Below, one piece after another: positions 52,037 through 60,599 of a DNA stretch of 64,000 nucleotides; the first letter of the stretch is position 1, and each line of letters begins with the position of its first letter. The stretch is from the NCBI RefSeq assembly GCF_013170845.1, contig NZ_CP033367.1, forward strand, positions 2,047,001-2,111,000, given 5' to 3'. The notes under the pieces were generated by a model. That model was given only the letters and a program-made list of their open reading frames with translations. It was not told the origin of the DNA and made no database searches. A program made the position numbers and the translations under genes. The DNA is from Mesorhizobium loti R88b. Its GTDB lineage: Bacteria; Pseudomonadota; Alphaproteobacteria; Rhizobiales; Rhizobiaceae.

Positions 52037-54322
52037 ATGGCGAACCGCAGAGATAGCCGCATCGAGCCCAGTTTCGAGGGACCGCCACAGGCGCGCTCCT
52101 CGACGGGGCTTTCGGTCAGCGAGGAGGATCGCGTCGTGCCAAGCAACCGCAAAGCCTCCGCAAAGCGCAAATCAGCGAAGGCGAAATCGTCGCGTGGTGG
52201 GCGTGGCGGAAGCCGGCGCGGCCTGTTCGGCGTGCTTGGCCGGCTGTTCTACTGGTGCTTCGTGCTCGCCATCTGGGGCGGCATCGCGGTGGCGGGCGTC
52301 GTCATCTATTACGGCGCCAAGATGCCGGCGGCTACCACCTGGTCGATCCCCGACCGCGCCCCCAACATCAAGATCGTCTCGGTTGATGGCCAGTTGCTCG
52401 CAAACAGGGGCATGAGCGGCGGCGAGGCCGTCGGCCTGCACGAAATGTCGCCCTATATTCCGGAAGCTGTCATCGCCATCGAGGACCGCCGGTTCTATTC
52501 GCATTTCGGCGTCGACCCGATCGGCCTGTCGCGTGCCATGGTGACGAACCTGCTCGGCGGGCACTTCTCGCAAGGCGGCTCGACGCTGACTCAGCAATTG
52601 GCGAAAAACCTGTTCCTGAAGCCCGACCGCACGCTGGAACGCAAGGTGCAGGAAGTGCTGCTGGCGTTGTGGCTGGAGCACAAGCACACCAAGGACCAGA
52701 TTCTCGAAATGTACCTCAACCGGGTCTATTTCGGCTCCGGCGCCTATGGTGTCGAGGCGGCGTCGCGGCGTTATTTCGGCAAGAGCGCGCGCGATGTCAC
52801 TCTGTCGGAGGCGGCGCTGCTTGCCGGCCTGTTGAAGGCGCCATCGAAATTGTCGCCGGCACGCGATCCGAAGGCCGCCGAGGAGCGCTCGCAACTGGTG
52901 CTCGCCGCCATGCGCGACGAGGGCAAGATCAGCGACAAGGAACTCAAGAGCGCACTCAGCGCGCCGGCGACGCGATCACCGTCCTACTGGACCGGCTCGG
53001 AAAACTATGTCGCCGACACCATCATGGAAGAATTGCCCGACCTGATCGGCGACGTGCGTGGTGACATTGTCATCGACTCTACCGTCGACCTGAACCTGCA
53101 GAAGTTCGCCGAACAATCGATCCGCAAGCTGATCGACGACAGCGGCAAGAAGCTCAACGTCACCCAGGGTGCGCTGGTGTCGATCGACGATTCCGGCGCG
53201 GTGCGCGCCATGGTCGGCGGCTACGATTATTCGACCAGCCAGTTTGATCGCGCCTCGGAAGCGCGCCGGCAGCCCGGCTCGGCGTTCAAGCCGTTTGTCT
53301 ATATGGCGGCACTCGAAGCAGGCCGCACGCCCGACAGCACGCGCAACGATGCGCCGATCAGGATCGGCAACTGGACGCCTGACAATTACGGCGGCAAGTA
53401 TTTTGGCAAGGTCACGCTGGCGACGGCGCTGGCCAAGTCGCTGAACTCGGTTGCCGCGCAGCTGACCATGGAGGTCGGACCGAACGCGGTGGTCGAGGCC
53501 GCGCACCGCATGGGCATCCAGTCCGATTTGCAGGCGAACACCTCTATTGCGCTCGGCACTTCGGAAGTGACGCCGCTGGAGCTGACCTCGGCCTATGTGC
53601 CTTTCGCCAATGGCGGCTACAAGCCTGATATCCATTTCATCCGCCGCATTACATCAGCCGACGGCAAGGTGCTGTACGACAGCGGTGGCGGCAATGCGCC
53701 GCGCGTGGTCAAGTCCGAGATCGTCGGTATGATGAACTCGATGATGATGGGCACGGTCGAGTTCGGCTCGGCAAAGAAGGCGGCTTTCGCCTGGCCGTCG
53801 GCCGGCAAGACCGGCACCAGCCAGAATTCGCGCGATGCCTGGTTTGTCGGCTACACCGCCAATCTCACCACGGGCGTCTGGTTCGGCAATGATGACGGCA
53901 CGGCGATGAAGAAGGTCACCGGCGGCGCGCTGCCGGCGCAGGCCTGGCACGAATTCATGGTCGCGGCACATGAGGGCGTACCGGTGCGGCCGCTGCCCGG
54001 CACCTGGAAATCGACGCCGGCCGACACGATCGTGCCCGACGACATTCCTTCGGCCGACAACAACCAGCAGGCGCCGGTTCCGTCAGCGTCCGTTGGTCGG
54101 CAGGCGCCGGCTCCCGTGGCGCCGCAAGCCGCGCCTGTCGCTCAGGCGCCGACGCCGGCACGTGCAGTGCGTCCCGCCCAGACTGTCGATGCCGATGGCT
54201 TCGACATGCCGGCTGACAATGGCACAACCGCATCGGTCGGGCATCCGGTACCCCCCGGCAGTGTCGGCGGTCCGCTGAAGAAGAAACAGACCTCGATCCT
54301 CGATATCCTTGGCGGCGGCTAA
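52037..54322 (+). CDS. Class A penicillin-binding protein (PBP1 family)
   Basis: The 761-residue protein has a basic cytoplasmic N-terminus (about 1-62), one membrane helix (about 64-93), a GT51 glycosyltransferase domain with E149 in AIEDRRFYSHFG and TLTQQLAKNLF, then a transpeptidase domain with S415-x-x-K418 (GSAFK), S468-L-N470 and K591-T-G. The C-terminal 90 residues are Ala/Pro-rich and disordered. It polymerises and crosslinks peptidoglycan in the periplasm. All catalytic residues are present. Confidence 0.94.
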   Translation: MANRRDSRIEPSFEGPPQARSSTGLSVSEEDRVVPSNRKASAKRKSAKAKSSRGGRGGSRRGLFGVLGRLFYWCFVLAIWGGIAVAGVVIYYGAKMPAATTWSIPDRAPNIKIVSVDGQLLANRGMSGGEAVGLHEMSPYIPEAVIAIEDRRFYSHFGVDPIGLSRAMVTNLLGGHFSQGGSTLTQQLAKNLFLKPDRTLERKVQEVLLALWLEHKHTKDQILEMYLNRVYFGSGAYGVEAASRRYFGKSARDVTLSEAALLAGLLKAPSKLSPARDPKAAEERSQLVLAAMRDEGKISDKELKSALSAPATRSPSYWTGSENYVADTIMEELPDLIGDVRGDIVIDSTVDLNLQKFAEQSIRKLIDDSGKKLNVTQGALVSIDDSGAVRAMVGGYDYSTSQFDRASEARRQPGSAFKPFVYMAALEAGRTPDSTRNDAPIRIGNWTPDNYGGKYFGKVTLATALAKSLNSVAAQLTMEVGPNAVVEAAHRMGIQSDLQANTSIALGTSEVTPLELTSAYVPFANGGYKPDIHFIRRITSADGKVLYDSGGGNAPRVVKSEIVGMMNSMMMGTVEFGSAKKAAFAWPSAGKTGTSQNSRDAWFVGYTANLTTGVWFGNDDGTAMKKVTGGALPAQAWHEFMVAAHEGVPVRPLPGTWKSTPADTIVPDDIPSADNNQQAPVPSASVGRQAPAPVAPQAAPVAQAPTPARAVRPAQTVDADGFDMPADNGTTASVGHPVPPGSVGGPLKKKQTSILDILGGG

Positions 54323-54385
54323 GCGTCAATCCGCCCCTCGCCAGCGTCGCGGCGTTCCGCTACATCTCCGCCCTGGAGATCCGAC

Positions 54386-55138
54386 ATGGCCGAGACCGAC
54401 ACCAGAAAAACCATCGTGCTGACCGGCGCCAGCCGCGGCATCGGCCACGCCACGGTCAAGCGTTTTTCACGCGAAGGCTGGCGCGTCATCACCTGTTCGC
54501 GGCAGGCCTTTGCCGAGGATTGTCCTTGGCCAGCGGGTCCAGAGGATCACATCAAGGTCGACCTCGCTGACCAGGAAGATGTCGGCATCGCCGTTTCCGA
54601 AATCCGCCATCGGCTGGAAGCGCATGGCGGCCAGTTGCACGCGTTGGTCAACAATGCCGGCATTTCGCCCAAGCTCAAGGACGGCAACAGCCGCATGGAC
54701 TCGATCGACACGCCGATGCATGTCTGGCGCGACGTGTTCCAGGTCAATTTCTTCGCGCCGATCATGCTCGCGCGGGGGTTGTTCAAAGAGTTAGCCGCGG
54801 CCAAGGGCTCGATCGTCAACGTCACCTCGATCGCCGGCACGCGCGTGCACCCCTTCGCCGGCACCGCCTATGCGACATCCAAGGCCGCGCTCGGCTCGCT
54901 GACGCGCGAGATGGCGCATGATTTCGGTCCGCACGGCATCCGCGTCAACGCGATTGCACCCGGCGAGATCGACACCGCGATCCTGTCGCCTGGCACGGAC
55001 AAGATCGTCGAGACGATTCCAATGCGGCGGCTCGGCAAAACCGCCGAGGTCGCCGACATCATCTTTTTCCTCTGCTCACAGCAGGCATCCTATGTGACGG
55101 GCTCGGAAATCCACATCAATGGCGGCCAGCACGTCTAG
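54386..55138 (+). CDS. Short-chain dehydrogenase/reductase
   Basis: The 250-residue SDR has TGASRGIGHATVKRF (cofactor site), NNAG (VNNAGISPKL), a Ser in NVTSIAGTR, and YATSK with the catalytic Tyr/Lys, followed by PGEIDTAIL. C-terminal SQQASYVTGSEIHINGGQ is typical. NAD(P) preference and substrate cannot be told. It lies 63 nt after the PBP gene and is convergent with the MFS gene 3 nt away. Confidence 0.92.
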   Translation: MAETDTRKTIVLTGASRGIGHATVKRFSREGWRVITCSRQAFAEDCPWPAGPEDHIKVDLADQEDVGIAVSEIRHRLEAHGGQLHALVNNAGISPKLKDGNSRMDSIDTPMHVWRDVFQVNFFAPIMLARGLFKELAAAKGSIVNVTSIAGTRVHPFAGTAYATSKAALGSLTREMAHDFGPHGIRVNAIAPGEIDTAILSPGTDKIVETIPMRRLGKTAEVADIIFFLCSQQASYVTGSEIHINGGQHV

Positions 55139-55141
55139 AAG

Positions 55142-56326
55142 TCAGATCGTTCTTGCCCGTCCCGCAAGGCTTCCCAGGACCGCCATCAGCAAGGTGACGA
55201 TGGCGCAGGCGCTCAGAGCCAAGCCCCAACTTCCAGTCACATCATGGGCAAGGCCGGCCAGCGGCGGGCCTGCTGCCGCCAGCGAATAGCCCAGGCATTG
55301 CGCCATTCCCGATAGTGCTGCCGCCTCCTGGCTGTTTGAGGCCCTCAGGCTGACGAAGGAGAGGCCTAGCATGAAGGCGGCACCCGCGCCGAAGCCGAAC
55401 AGCGCCACCCATAACGGCGCAAGTGCCGGAATCTGCCACAGGCCGAGCAGCGAAAGGCAAGTGGCCAGTGCCATGCCGATGGCCATGGCGCGCTGGTCCT
55501 TCATGCGCTTGACGGCGGTGCCGAGCAGCAGACCGGGGACCGCGATCGCCAGTTGGCAGAGCCCATGAAGTGAGCCCGCGGTCGCCGGGGGATAGCCTGC
55601 CTGCGCCAGGATCGAGGGCAACCATCCGACGATCACGTAGAAGACCAGCGAGGTGAGGCCAAGAAAGCCCGTGACCTGCCAGGCGAGCGCCGAGCGCCAG
55701 AGGTGTCCGCGGTCATGCGTCGAGGATGCCGCTCGCTCCGGGTCGGAGGGCATTTGAAGCTGAGGCGCCCAGGCAATCAGGGCCGCGACTGGAAAGATCA
55801 GCGTGCAGGCAAGCGAGAGATGCCAGCTCGATCCCGGCAATTGAGCAAGCGGGATTACCGCTGTCGATGCCAATGCCTGCGATAGTCCGGACACGATGGC
55901 ATAGAAGCCGGTCAGGCTGGCGACCCGGTTGGGAAAATCGCGTTTCAGCAAGCCTGGCAGCAGGACGTTGGCGACAGCAATTCCGGCCCCAATCGTACCG
56001 GTGCCGACGAACAGCGCCCAGAGGGGGCCGGTCGAGCGCAGGACAATACCTGTCGCGACAACAAGCAGCGCTGCGAATAACGACCTCTCCATGCCGTATC
56101 GACGCGCCAGTCCGGCGGCGAAGGGGGAGATCGCCGCGAACGCCAGCAAGGGAAGGGTCGTCAGCATTCCTGCTTCGGCGGCGCTGATGCCGCTGGTTTC
56201 GCGGATCATGCCGAACATCGGCGCCACGGCGGTGATGGGCGCGCGAAGCGTCGAGGCGATCAGCATGATGCCGATCAGGAGAAGTCCCTGACCGCCTGAT
56301 GTTCTGACAATCTCTCTTACAGTCAT
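55142..56326 (-). CDS. CynX/NimT-type MFS transporter
   Basis: The 394-residue protein has twelve hydrophobic segments and the start GIMLIASTLRAPITAVAPMFG, typical of the CynX/NimT branch (cyanate and 2-nitroimidazole transporters). It probably exports a small toxic compound. With the quinone oxidoreductase upstream and the NimR-like AraC regulator beyond, it resembles the E. coli nimR-nimT pair. Confidence 0.9.
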   Translation of the reverse strand: MTVREIVRTSGGQGLLLIGIMLIASTLRAPITAVAPMFGMIRETSGISAAEAGMLTTLPLLAFAAISPFAAGLARRYGMERSLFAALLVVATGIVLRSTGPLWALFVGTGTIGAGIAVANVLLPGLLKRDFPNRVASLTGFYAIVSGLSQALASTAVIPLAQLPGSSWHLSLACTLIFPVAALIAWAPQLQMPSDPERAASSTHDRGHLWRSALAWQVTGFLGLTSLVFYVIVGWLPSILAQAGYPPATAGSLHGLCQLAIAVPGLLLGTAVKRMKDQRAMAIGMALATCLSLLGLWQIPALAPLWVALFGFGAGAAFMLGLSFVSLRASNSQEAAALSGMAQCLGYSLAAAGPPLAGLAHDVTGSWGLALSACAIVTLLMAVLGSLAGRARTI

Positions 56327-56431
56327 TGCAGGCTCCTGCCGTGGGTGCTTTGGTTGGGAAAAATGATCGCTGAATACCGTCAGCCGGCTCCGACCGTGCC
56401 TGAGCGGGGTCCGTCGACTGAAAACGGCGGA

Positions 56432-57352
56432 TTATCCGGCTATGGTCAGAACAGCCTTGCCGCTGAAGCTCCGCTGGCGCAGGGCGTCCACGGCCTGGGC
56501 GATATCCGTCCACGGCATGGTCAAGGAAACGCGGGTTTCCAGCCGGCCAGCCGCGACCAGAGCGAGCAGCGAGGCGATGTCGGCGCCAATGCCCGAGCCG
56601 GACGTGTAGTAGGCGAACGTCTGGAGCCGCGCCCCCTCGTGACCGGGAACGAACTGTCGGAAGCCAATGGGGGTGAGTTCGCCGCTGCTTGAACCGAACA
56701 TGACAATGGTGCCGCCCGGCGCGACACGTTCAATTGCTTGCGCTAGGCTTTCGCCGCCGACCGACTCGGTGATCAGCGAAAACGGCCCCTTGGCCTGCTC
56801 GATCGACTCGACAACTTGTTCGGCTCCCAACTGGCGGAGATCATCGGCATGCCGGGCGGCGGCGATCGCCGTCACAAGCGCGCCTTGTTCGCGGGCGATC
56901 TGAATCTGGAAACGGCCGACCGCACCGCTTGCGCCAGTGACCAGGACCTTGAGGCCGGTCAAGTCACCGCCATGGCACAAGGTCCTCAGTGCCGTCGTGC
57001 CCGCCACGGGAAGCGTGGCGGCGGATACGAAGCTCACCTTATCCGGCAGGGCTGCGAGACGGTCGGTTGAAACGGCGACCCGTTCGGCCCAGCCGGCCTC
57101 GTCGACCAAAGCCACAACGCGGGTACCGACAACTGGCCCGGAGCCATCGGCTGCCGCCCGTTCGACAACCCCAACGATATCCTGGCCAGGTATCCAGCCG
57201 TCCTGACGTATGGCGAGCAGGCGCAGTTCGCCACGGTTCAACGAGGTTGCGTGGACGGCGACCAGAGCCTCGTTCGCGCGGGGCTGGGGCTCATCCACTT
57301 CGGTGAGTTTCAGTCTGGCGGCGTTGTCGGAAGAGATGGTGAGGGCGAGCAT
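56432..57352 (-). CDS. Zinc-independent quinone oxidoreductase/MDR-family enzyme
   Basis: The 306-residue protein starts at the ATG after AAGGAAG and lacks the catalytic zinc ligands of alcohol dehydrogenases. The cofactor motif is LVTGASGAVGRFQIQIA. The substrate domain begins HATSLNRGELRLL. It is a quinone-oxidoreductase-type MDR enzyme (QOR/crotonase-reductase group), probably reducing quinones or enones. It is divergent from the AraC gene, so likely its target. Confidence 0.9.
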   Translation of the reverse strand: MLALTISSDNAARLKLTEVDEPQPRANEALVAVHATSLNRGELRLLAIRQDGWIPGQDIVGVVERAAADGSGPVVGTRVVALVDEAGWAERVAVSTDRLAALPDKVSFVSAATLPVAGTTALRTLCHGGDLTGLKVLVTGASGAVGRFQIQIAREQGALVTAIAAARHADDLRQLGAEQVVESIEQAKGPFSLITESVGGESLAQAIERVAPGGTIVMFGSSSGELTPIGFRQFVPGHEGARLQTFAYYTSGSGIGADIASLLALVAAGRLETRVSLTMPWTDIAQAVDALRQRSFSGKAVLTIAG

Positions 57353-57454
57353 GGCGTCTTCCTTTGCCAATTGGCGAGAACGAGCCGAGCCTATCGATTT
57401 GTGTTGACGAATAATCTAGATATAAAAGCAATTGATCGCTAAAAGCAGGCAAAT

Positions 57455-58267
57455 ATGAGACAGCCTCTTCGTTACCCATGGCTCAATTTCGACGTCGATG
57501 ACGTCCTTGCCCCGGCGATCGCCGTGCGCGTCGATGTTACCGACACCAAGGCTGAGGTGTCGCAGCATTGGCATCGCAAGGGGCAACTCGTCTTCGCGCT
57601 TGGTGGCGGCGTCACGTGCCGCGTTCCCAGTGGCCTGTGGATGGTGCCGCCGCATTGCGGCGTGTGGGTGCCAAGCCGCATGGAGCACAGCAACATCGCG
57701 ACGGCAAACGCGCGGATTTTCTTCGTTTATATCGAGCCGGGCGCGGTCGATCTGCCGGACCGATGCTGCACGCTGTCGATCTCGCCGCTGCTGCGCGAGG
57801 TCATCATCGAACTGTCGGACTGCGCGCCGGACGATGCACGGTGCGCTTTCCTGGGAAGCGTCCTGCTTGCCGAACTGCCCGATATGCCTGTCCAGCAGTT
57901 GCATCTGCCTCTATCTTCGGAGCCGCGCTTGCGGCGGATCGCCGAAGCGTTGGCGGACGATCCCGCCGACCGCAGCACGCTGGCGGAGTGGGCCAATCGT
58001 GTCGCGCTCAGCGAGAGCAGTCTCGCGCGTCTCATTGTGAAGGAGACAGGCTTGAGCTTCGGCCGCTGGCGTCAGCAATTGCATTTGATCGTTGCGATAA
58101 GGGAGCTGGCTTCGGGCGCAAGCGTTCAGCGGGTTTCGGGTGATCTCGGCTATGAGTCAGTCACAGCTTTCATCACCATGTTCAAAAAGGCGCTCGGCAA
58201 GCCTCCCGCACAGTATCTCAGCAGCATCGCACAGAATGGCGGTTCTGCATTCGTACGATCAGCTTAG
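57455..58267 (+). CDS. AraC-family regulator, NimR-like
   Basis: The 270-residue protein has an N-terminal cupin (SQHWHRKGQLVFALGGG, GLWMVPPHCGVWVPSRMEHS) and a C-terminal double helix-turn-helix (SLARLIVKETGLSFGRWRQQ and VSGDLGYESVTAFITMFKKA). The cupin pattern is that of NimR, which controls nimT in E. coli. It is divergent from the oxidoreductase gene, across a 102-nt AT-rich gap. Its stop overlaps the stop of the KefB-type gene on the other strand. Confidence 0.9.
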   Translation: MRQPLRYPWLNFDVDDVLAPAIAVRVDVTDTKAEVSQHWHRKGQLVFALGGGVTCRVPSGLWMVPPHCGVWVPSRMEHSNIATANARIFFVYIEPGAVDLPDRCCTLSISPLLREVIIELSDCAPDDARCAFLGSVLLAELPDMPVQQLHLPLSSEPRLRRIAEALADDPADRSTLAEWANRVALSESSLARLIVKETGLSFGRWRQQLHLIVAIRELASGASVQRVSGDLGYESVTAFITMFKKALGKPPAQYLSSIAQNGGSAFVRSA

Positions 58268-60051
58268 GCCGCGGACGGTTCAACCGCCTCTGGCTTGTGC
58301 CCCAGCACCTCTTCCACGATCCCGCGCGCGATCTCGCGTTCGCCCATGATGACCGTATCGGCGCCGAGCCCCTTGAGGTGCTCGACTTCTGCATCGGAGT
58401 GCGCGCGTGCGATGACATTGATGCCGGGGTTGGCGGCACGCGCCCTCAGCACGATCTGGCCGGCCTCGAAGGCATTGGGGATGGCGAGGATCAAACGCCT
58501 GGCGCCTTCGGGATTTGCGGCGGCAAACACTTCGGCGTTGGCGGCATTGCCGGAGACGGTCTCGATGCCGTCCGCTTTCAGCTTCGCCAGCGTCTTGTCG
58601 GCGTCCTCGATGACGAGGAAGGGCAGAGCGGCCTTTTTAAGCGCCGCGCCGACGAGGTTACCGACGCGGCCATAGCCGATCAGGATCGCATGGTCGGTAA
58701 GGCCAGTCCTGGGCGGCGGTCCGTCTTCGTCGCCCTTGGCCGATGCCGCCACCGATGCCACCTGGCCCGGTTCGGTCGCCGGCCCAAGCGGCTTGGCTTC
58801 CGCTGGTGGCGCCTTGCGGGCGGCGCGGGCTTCAAGCCATGGCTTCATCCAGTCGATCGCGAGGAACATCAGCGGGTTGAGCACGATCGACAGGATGGCG
58901 CCGGCCAGGATCAGATCACGGCCCTGTTCAGGCAACAGTTTCAACCCGACGCCGAGCTCGGCCAGGATAAAGGAGAATTCGCCGATCTGGGCAAGGCTGG
59001 CCGAAATCACCAAGGCCGTGGCCAGGGGATAGCCGAAGGCGATGACGATGACGAAGGCCGCCAGCGACTTGCCGATAATGATGATGGCGAGCGTCGCCAG
59101 GATCGGCAGGCCGTTGCTGAGCAGGCTGAACGGATCGAACAGCATGCCGACCGAGACGAAGAACAGCACCGAGAAGGCGTCGCGCAGCGGCAGCGACTCT
59201 TCGGCGGCGCGATGGCTGAGTTCGGACTCGCTCATGATCATGCCGGCGAAGAAGGCGCCCAGCGCCAGCGACACGCCGAACAGCTTTGCCGCGCCGAAGG
59301 CGACGCCGAGCGCGATTGCCAGCACCGCAAGCCGGAACAGTTCACGCGAGCCGGTATGGGCGACATAGTGCAGGATCCACGGGATGACCCTGCGGCCGAC
59401 CACAAGCATGACGACGACGAAGGCGGCGACCTTGGCCAATGTAATGCCGACGACGCCCCAGATGCCGTAGCTGGCGGGCAGCGACAGCAAGCCGCTGGCA
59501 TGGGCGTCGGCCTGTTCCTGGCCGCCGAGCACGCCGGCAAGCGCCGGCAGCAACACCAGCGCCAGCACCATGGCCAGATCCTCGACGATCAGCCAGCCAA
59601 CGGCGATGCGGCCGCGCTCGGTCTCGATCATGCGGCGTTCCTGCAAGGCCCGCAGCAGCACGACAGTGGAAGCCACCGACAGCGCCAGGCCGAAGACCAG
59701 TCCTGCGCCCATCGACCAGCCAAGCATCCAGGCGAGCCCGGCACCGAGTGCGGTGGCAAAGCCAATCTGCACGATCGCACCGGGCACGGCGATGGCGCGG
59801 ACCGACAGCAGGTCCTTCAGCGAGAAATGCAGGCCGACGCCAAACATCAGCAGGATGACGCCGATCTCGGCCAGTTCGTTGGCAAGGCCGGCATCGGCGA
59901 CGAAACCGGGCGTGTTCGGCCCGACCAGCACGCCGGCTACGAGATAGCCGACCAGCGGTGGGATGCGGAACCGATTGGCGAGAGCGCCGAAGACGAAAGC
60001 CAGCCCCAGACCGGCGACGATGGTGGCGATAAGGGGCGTGTCATGCGGCAT
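58264..60051 (-). CDS. KefB/YbaL-type monovalent cation:proton antiporter
   Basis: The 595-residue protein has about twelve membrane segments (residues 5-385) of the CPA2 family, with the polar helix LFGVSLALGAFFAGMIMSES, a linker rich in Ala/Lys (about 405-440) and a C-terminal TrkA-N/RCK nucleotide-binding domain (GYGRVGNLVGAALKK). It lacks the long C-terminal part of KefC. It likely exchanges K+ or Na+ for protons, possibly gated by NAD or a thiol ligand. No KefF/KefG partner lies nearby, closer to YbaL. Confidence 0.92.
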   Translation of the reverse strand: MPHDTPLIATIVAGLGLAFVFGALANRFRIPPLVGYLVAGVLVGPNTPGFVADAGLANELAEIGVILLMFGVGLHFSLKDLLSVRAIAVPGAIVQIGFATALGAGLAWMLGWSMGAGLVFGLALSVASTVVLLRALQERRMIETERGRIAVGWLIVEDLAMVLALVLLPALAGVLGGQEQADAHASGLLSLPASYGIWGVVGITLAKVAAFVVVMLVVGRRVIPWILHYVAHTGSRELFRLAVLAIALGVAFGAAKLFGVSLALGAFFAGMIMSESELSHRAAEESLPLRDAFSVLFFVSVGMLFDPFSLLSNGLPILATLAIIIIGKSLAAFVIVIAFGYPLATALVISASLAQIGEFSFILAELGVGLKLLPEQGRDLILAGAILSIVLNPLMFLAIDWMKPWLEARAARKAPPAEAKPLGPATEPGQVASVAASAKGDEDGPPPRTGLTDHAILIGYGRVGNLVGAALKKAALPFLVIEDADKTLAKLKADGIETVSGNAANAEVFAAANPEGARRLILAIPNAFEAGQIVLRARAANPGINVIARAHSDAEVEHLKGLGADTVIMGEREIARGIVEEVLGHKPEAVEPSAA

Positions 60052-60193
60052 TGTCTATGGAGCGCCTTTCAAACCAGCGATGTTGGATGTGCGCCGCCCG
60101 AAGCCGCCGCCTGTTTGCAATATGGTGGAAGGGGTAACGGTGATGCAACCCGCAAGGGTGCGAAAATCGACGGCGCGGCTGCAAAATGCCTGA

Positions 60194-60215
60194 CCGGCGG
60201 CTGAGCAGCCGCCGG
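60194..60215. terminator. GC-rich hairpin in the antiporter/cysG gap
   Basis: Arms CCGGCGGCT and AGCCGCCGG around GAGC; no T-run follows closely, so its role is unclear. Confidence 0.35.
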
Positions 60216-60347
60216 CCCGCAGCAGTTTTGGTTTCGGCTGCGGACGTGATGGGAACGCCTCGCGACACCGAAATTATCCATCCGCCTACGCCGGCCGAAC
60301 CCCGCCGGCGGGGACAAAGATTGAAAACCGTCGGCTGGCGACTTTAA

Positions 60348-60364
60348 TCTACTGAATTGGTAGA
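60348..60364. promoter_or_regulatory. Palindrome, possible operator of the cys genes
   Basis: Arms TCTAC and GTAGA around TGAATTG, about 240 nt before cysG in the AT-rich promoter-like section. It could be a sulfur-regulon operator; no regulator is identified. Confidence 0.35.
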
Positions 60365-60599
60365 AATTAGAAAAAACTGTTTTGCGAGACAAAGGGCAAG
60401 CGGCTAAAAAGAGCTGAAATCAAGGCCCGTTTCAGCGGCTTCAATCCGCCCACACCCTGGATGTGGAATATTTTTCTCCTGCCTTTCGCGGTTGCGAAAA
60501 AGCGATTGCCTGCCATCGCAGGATGCGCGAGTGCTTTGCTTCTGGTTTTTCGCGCTCGGGCGTAAAACTGCAATCCTGTTCAGGATTCCGCTCGCCGCC

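Larger units (their letters stand above)
60052..60599. other. Intergenic region upstream of cysG
   Basis: This 548-nt region between the antiporter and cysG starts holds a GC-rich hairpin (60194-60215) and a short palindrome (60348-60364). The AT-rich part from about 60340 to 60400 probably contains the cysG promoter, leaving a 5' leader of up to about 200 nt. I do not recognise a riboswitch in it. Confidence 0.5.

Noticed and set aside
58297..60204. A 635-codon open frame on the plus strand opposite the antiporter gene
   Set aside because: It is rich in Asp, Gln, Arg and His as expected of an antisense frame of a GC-rich gene, has no recognisable domain, and the minus-strand antiporter has full family motifs.
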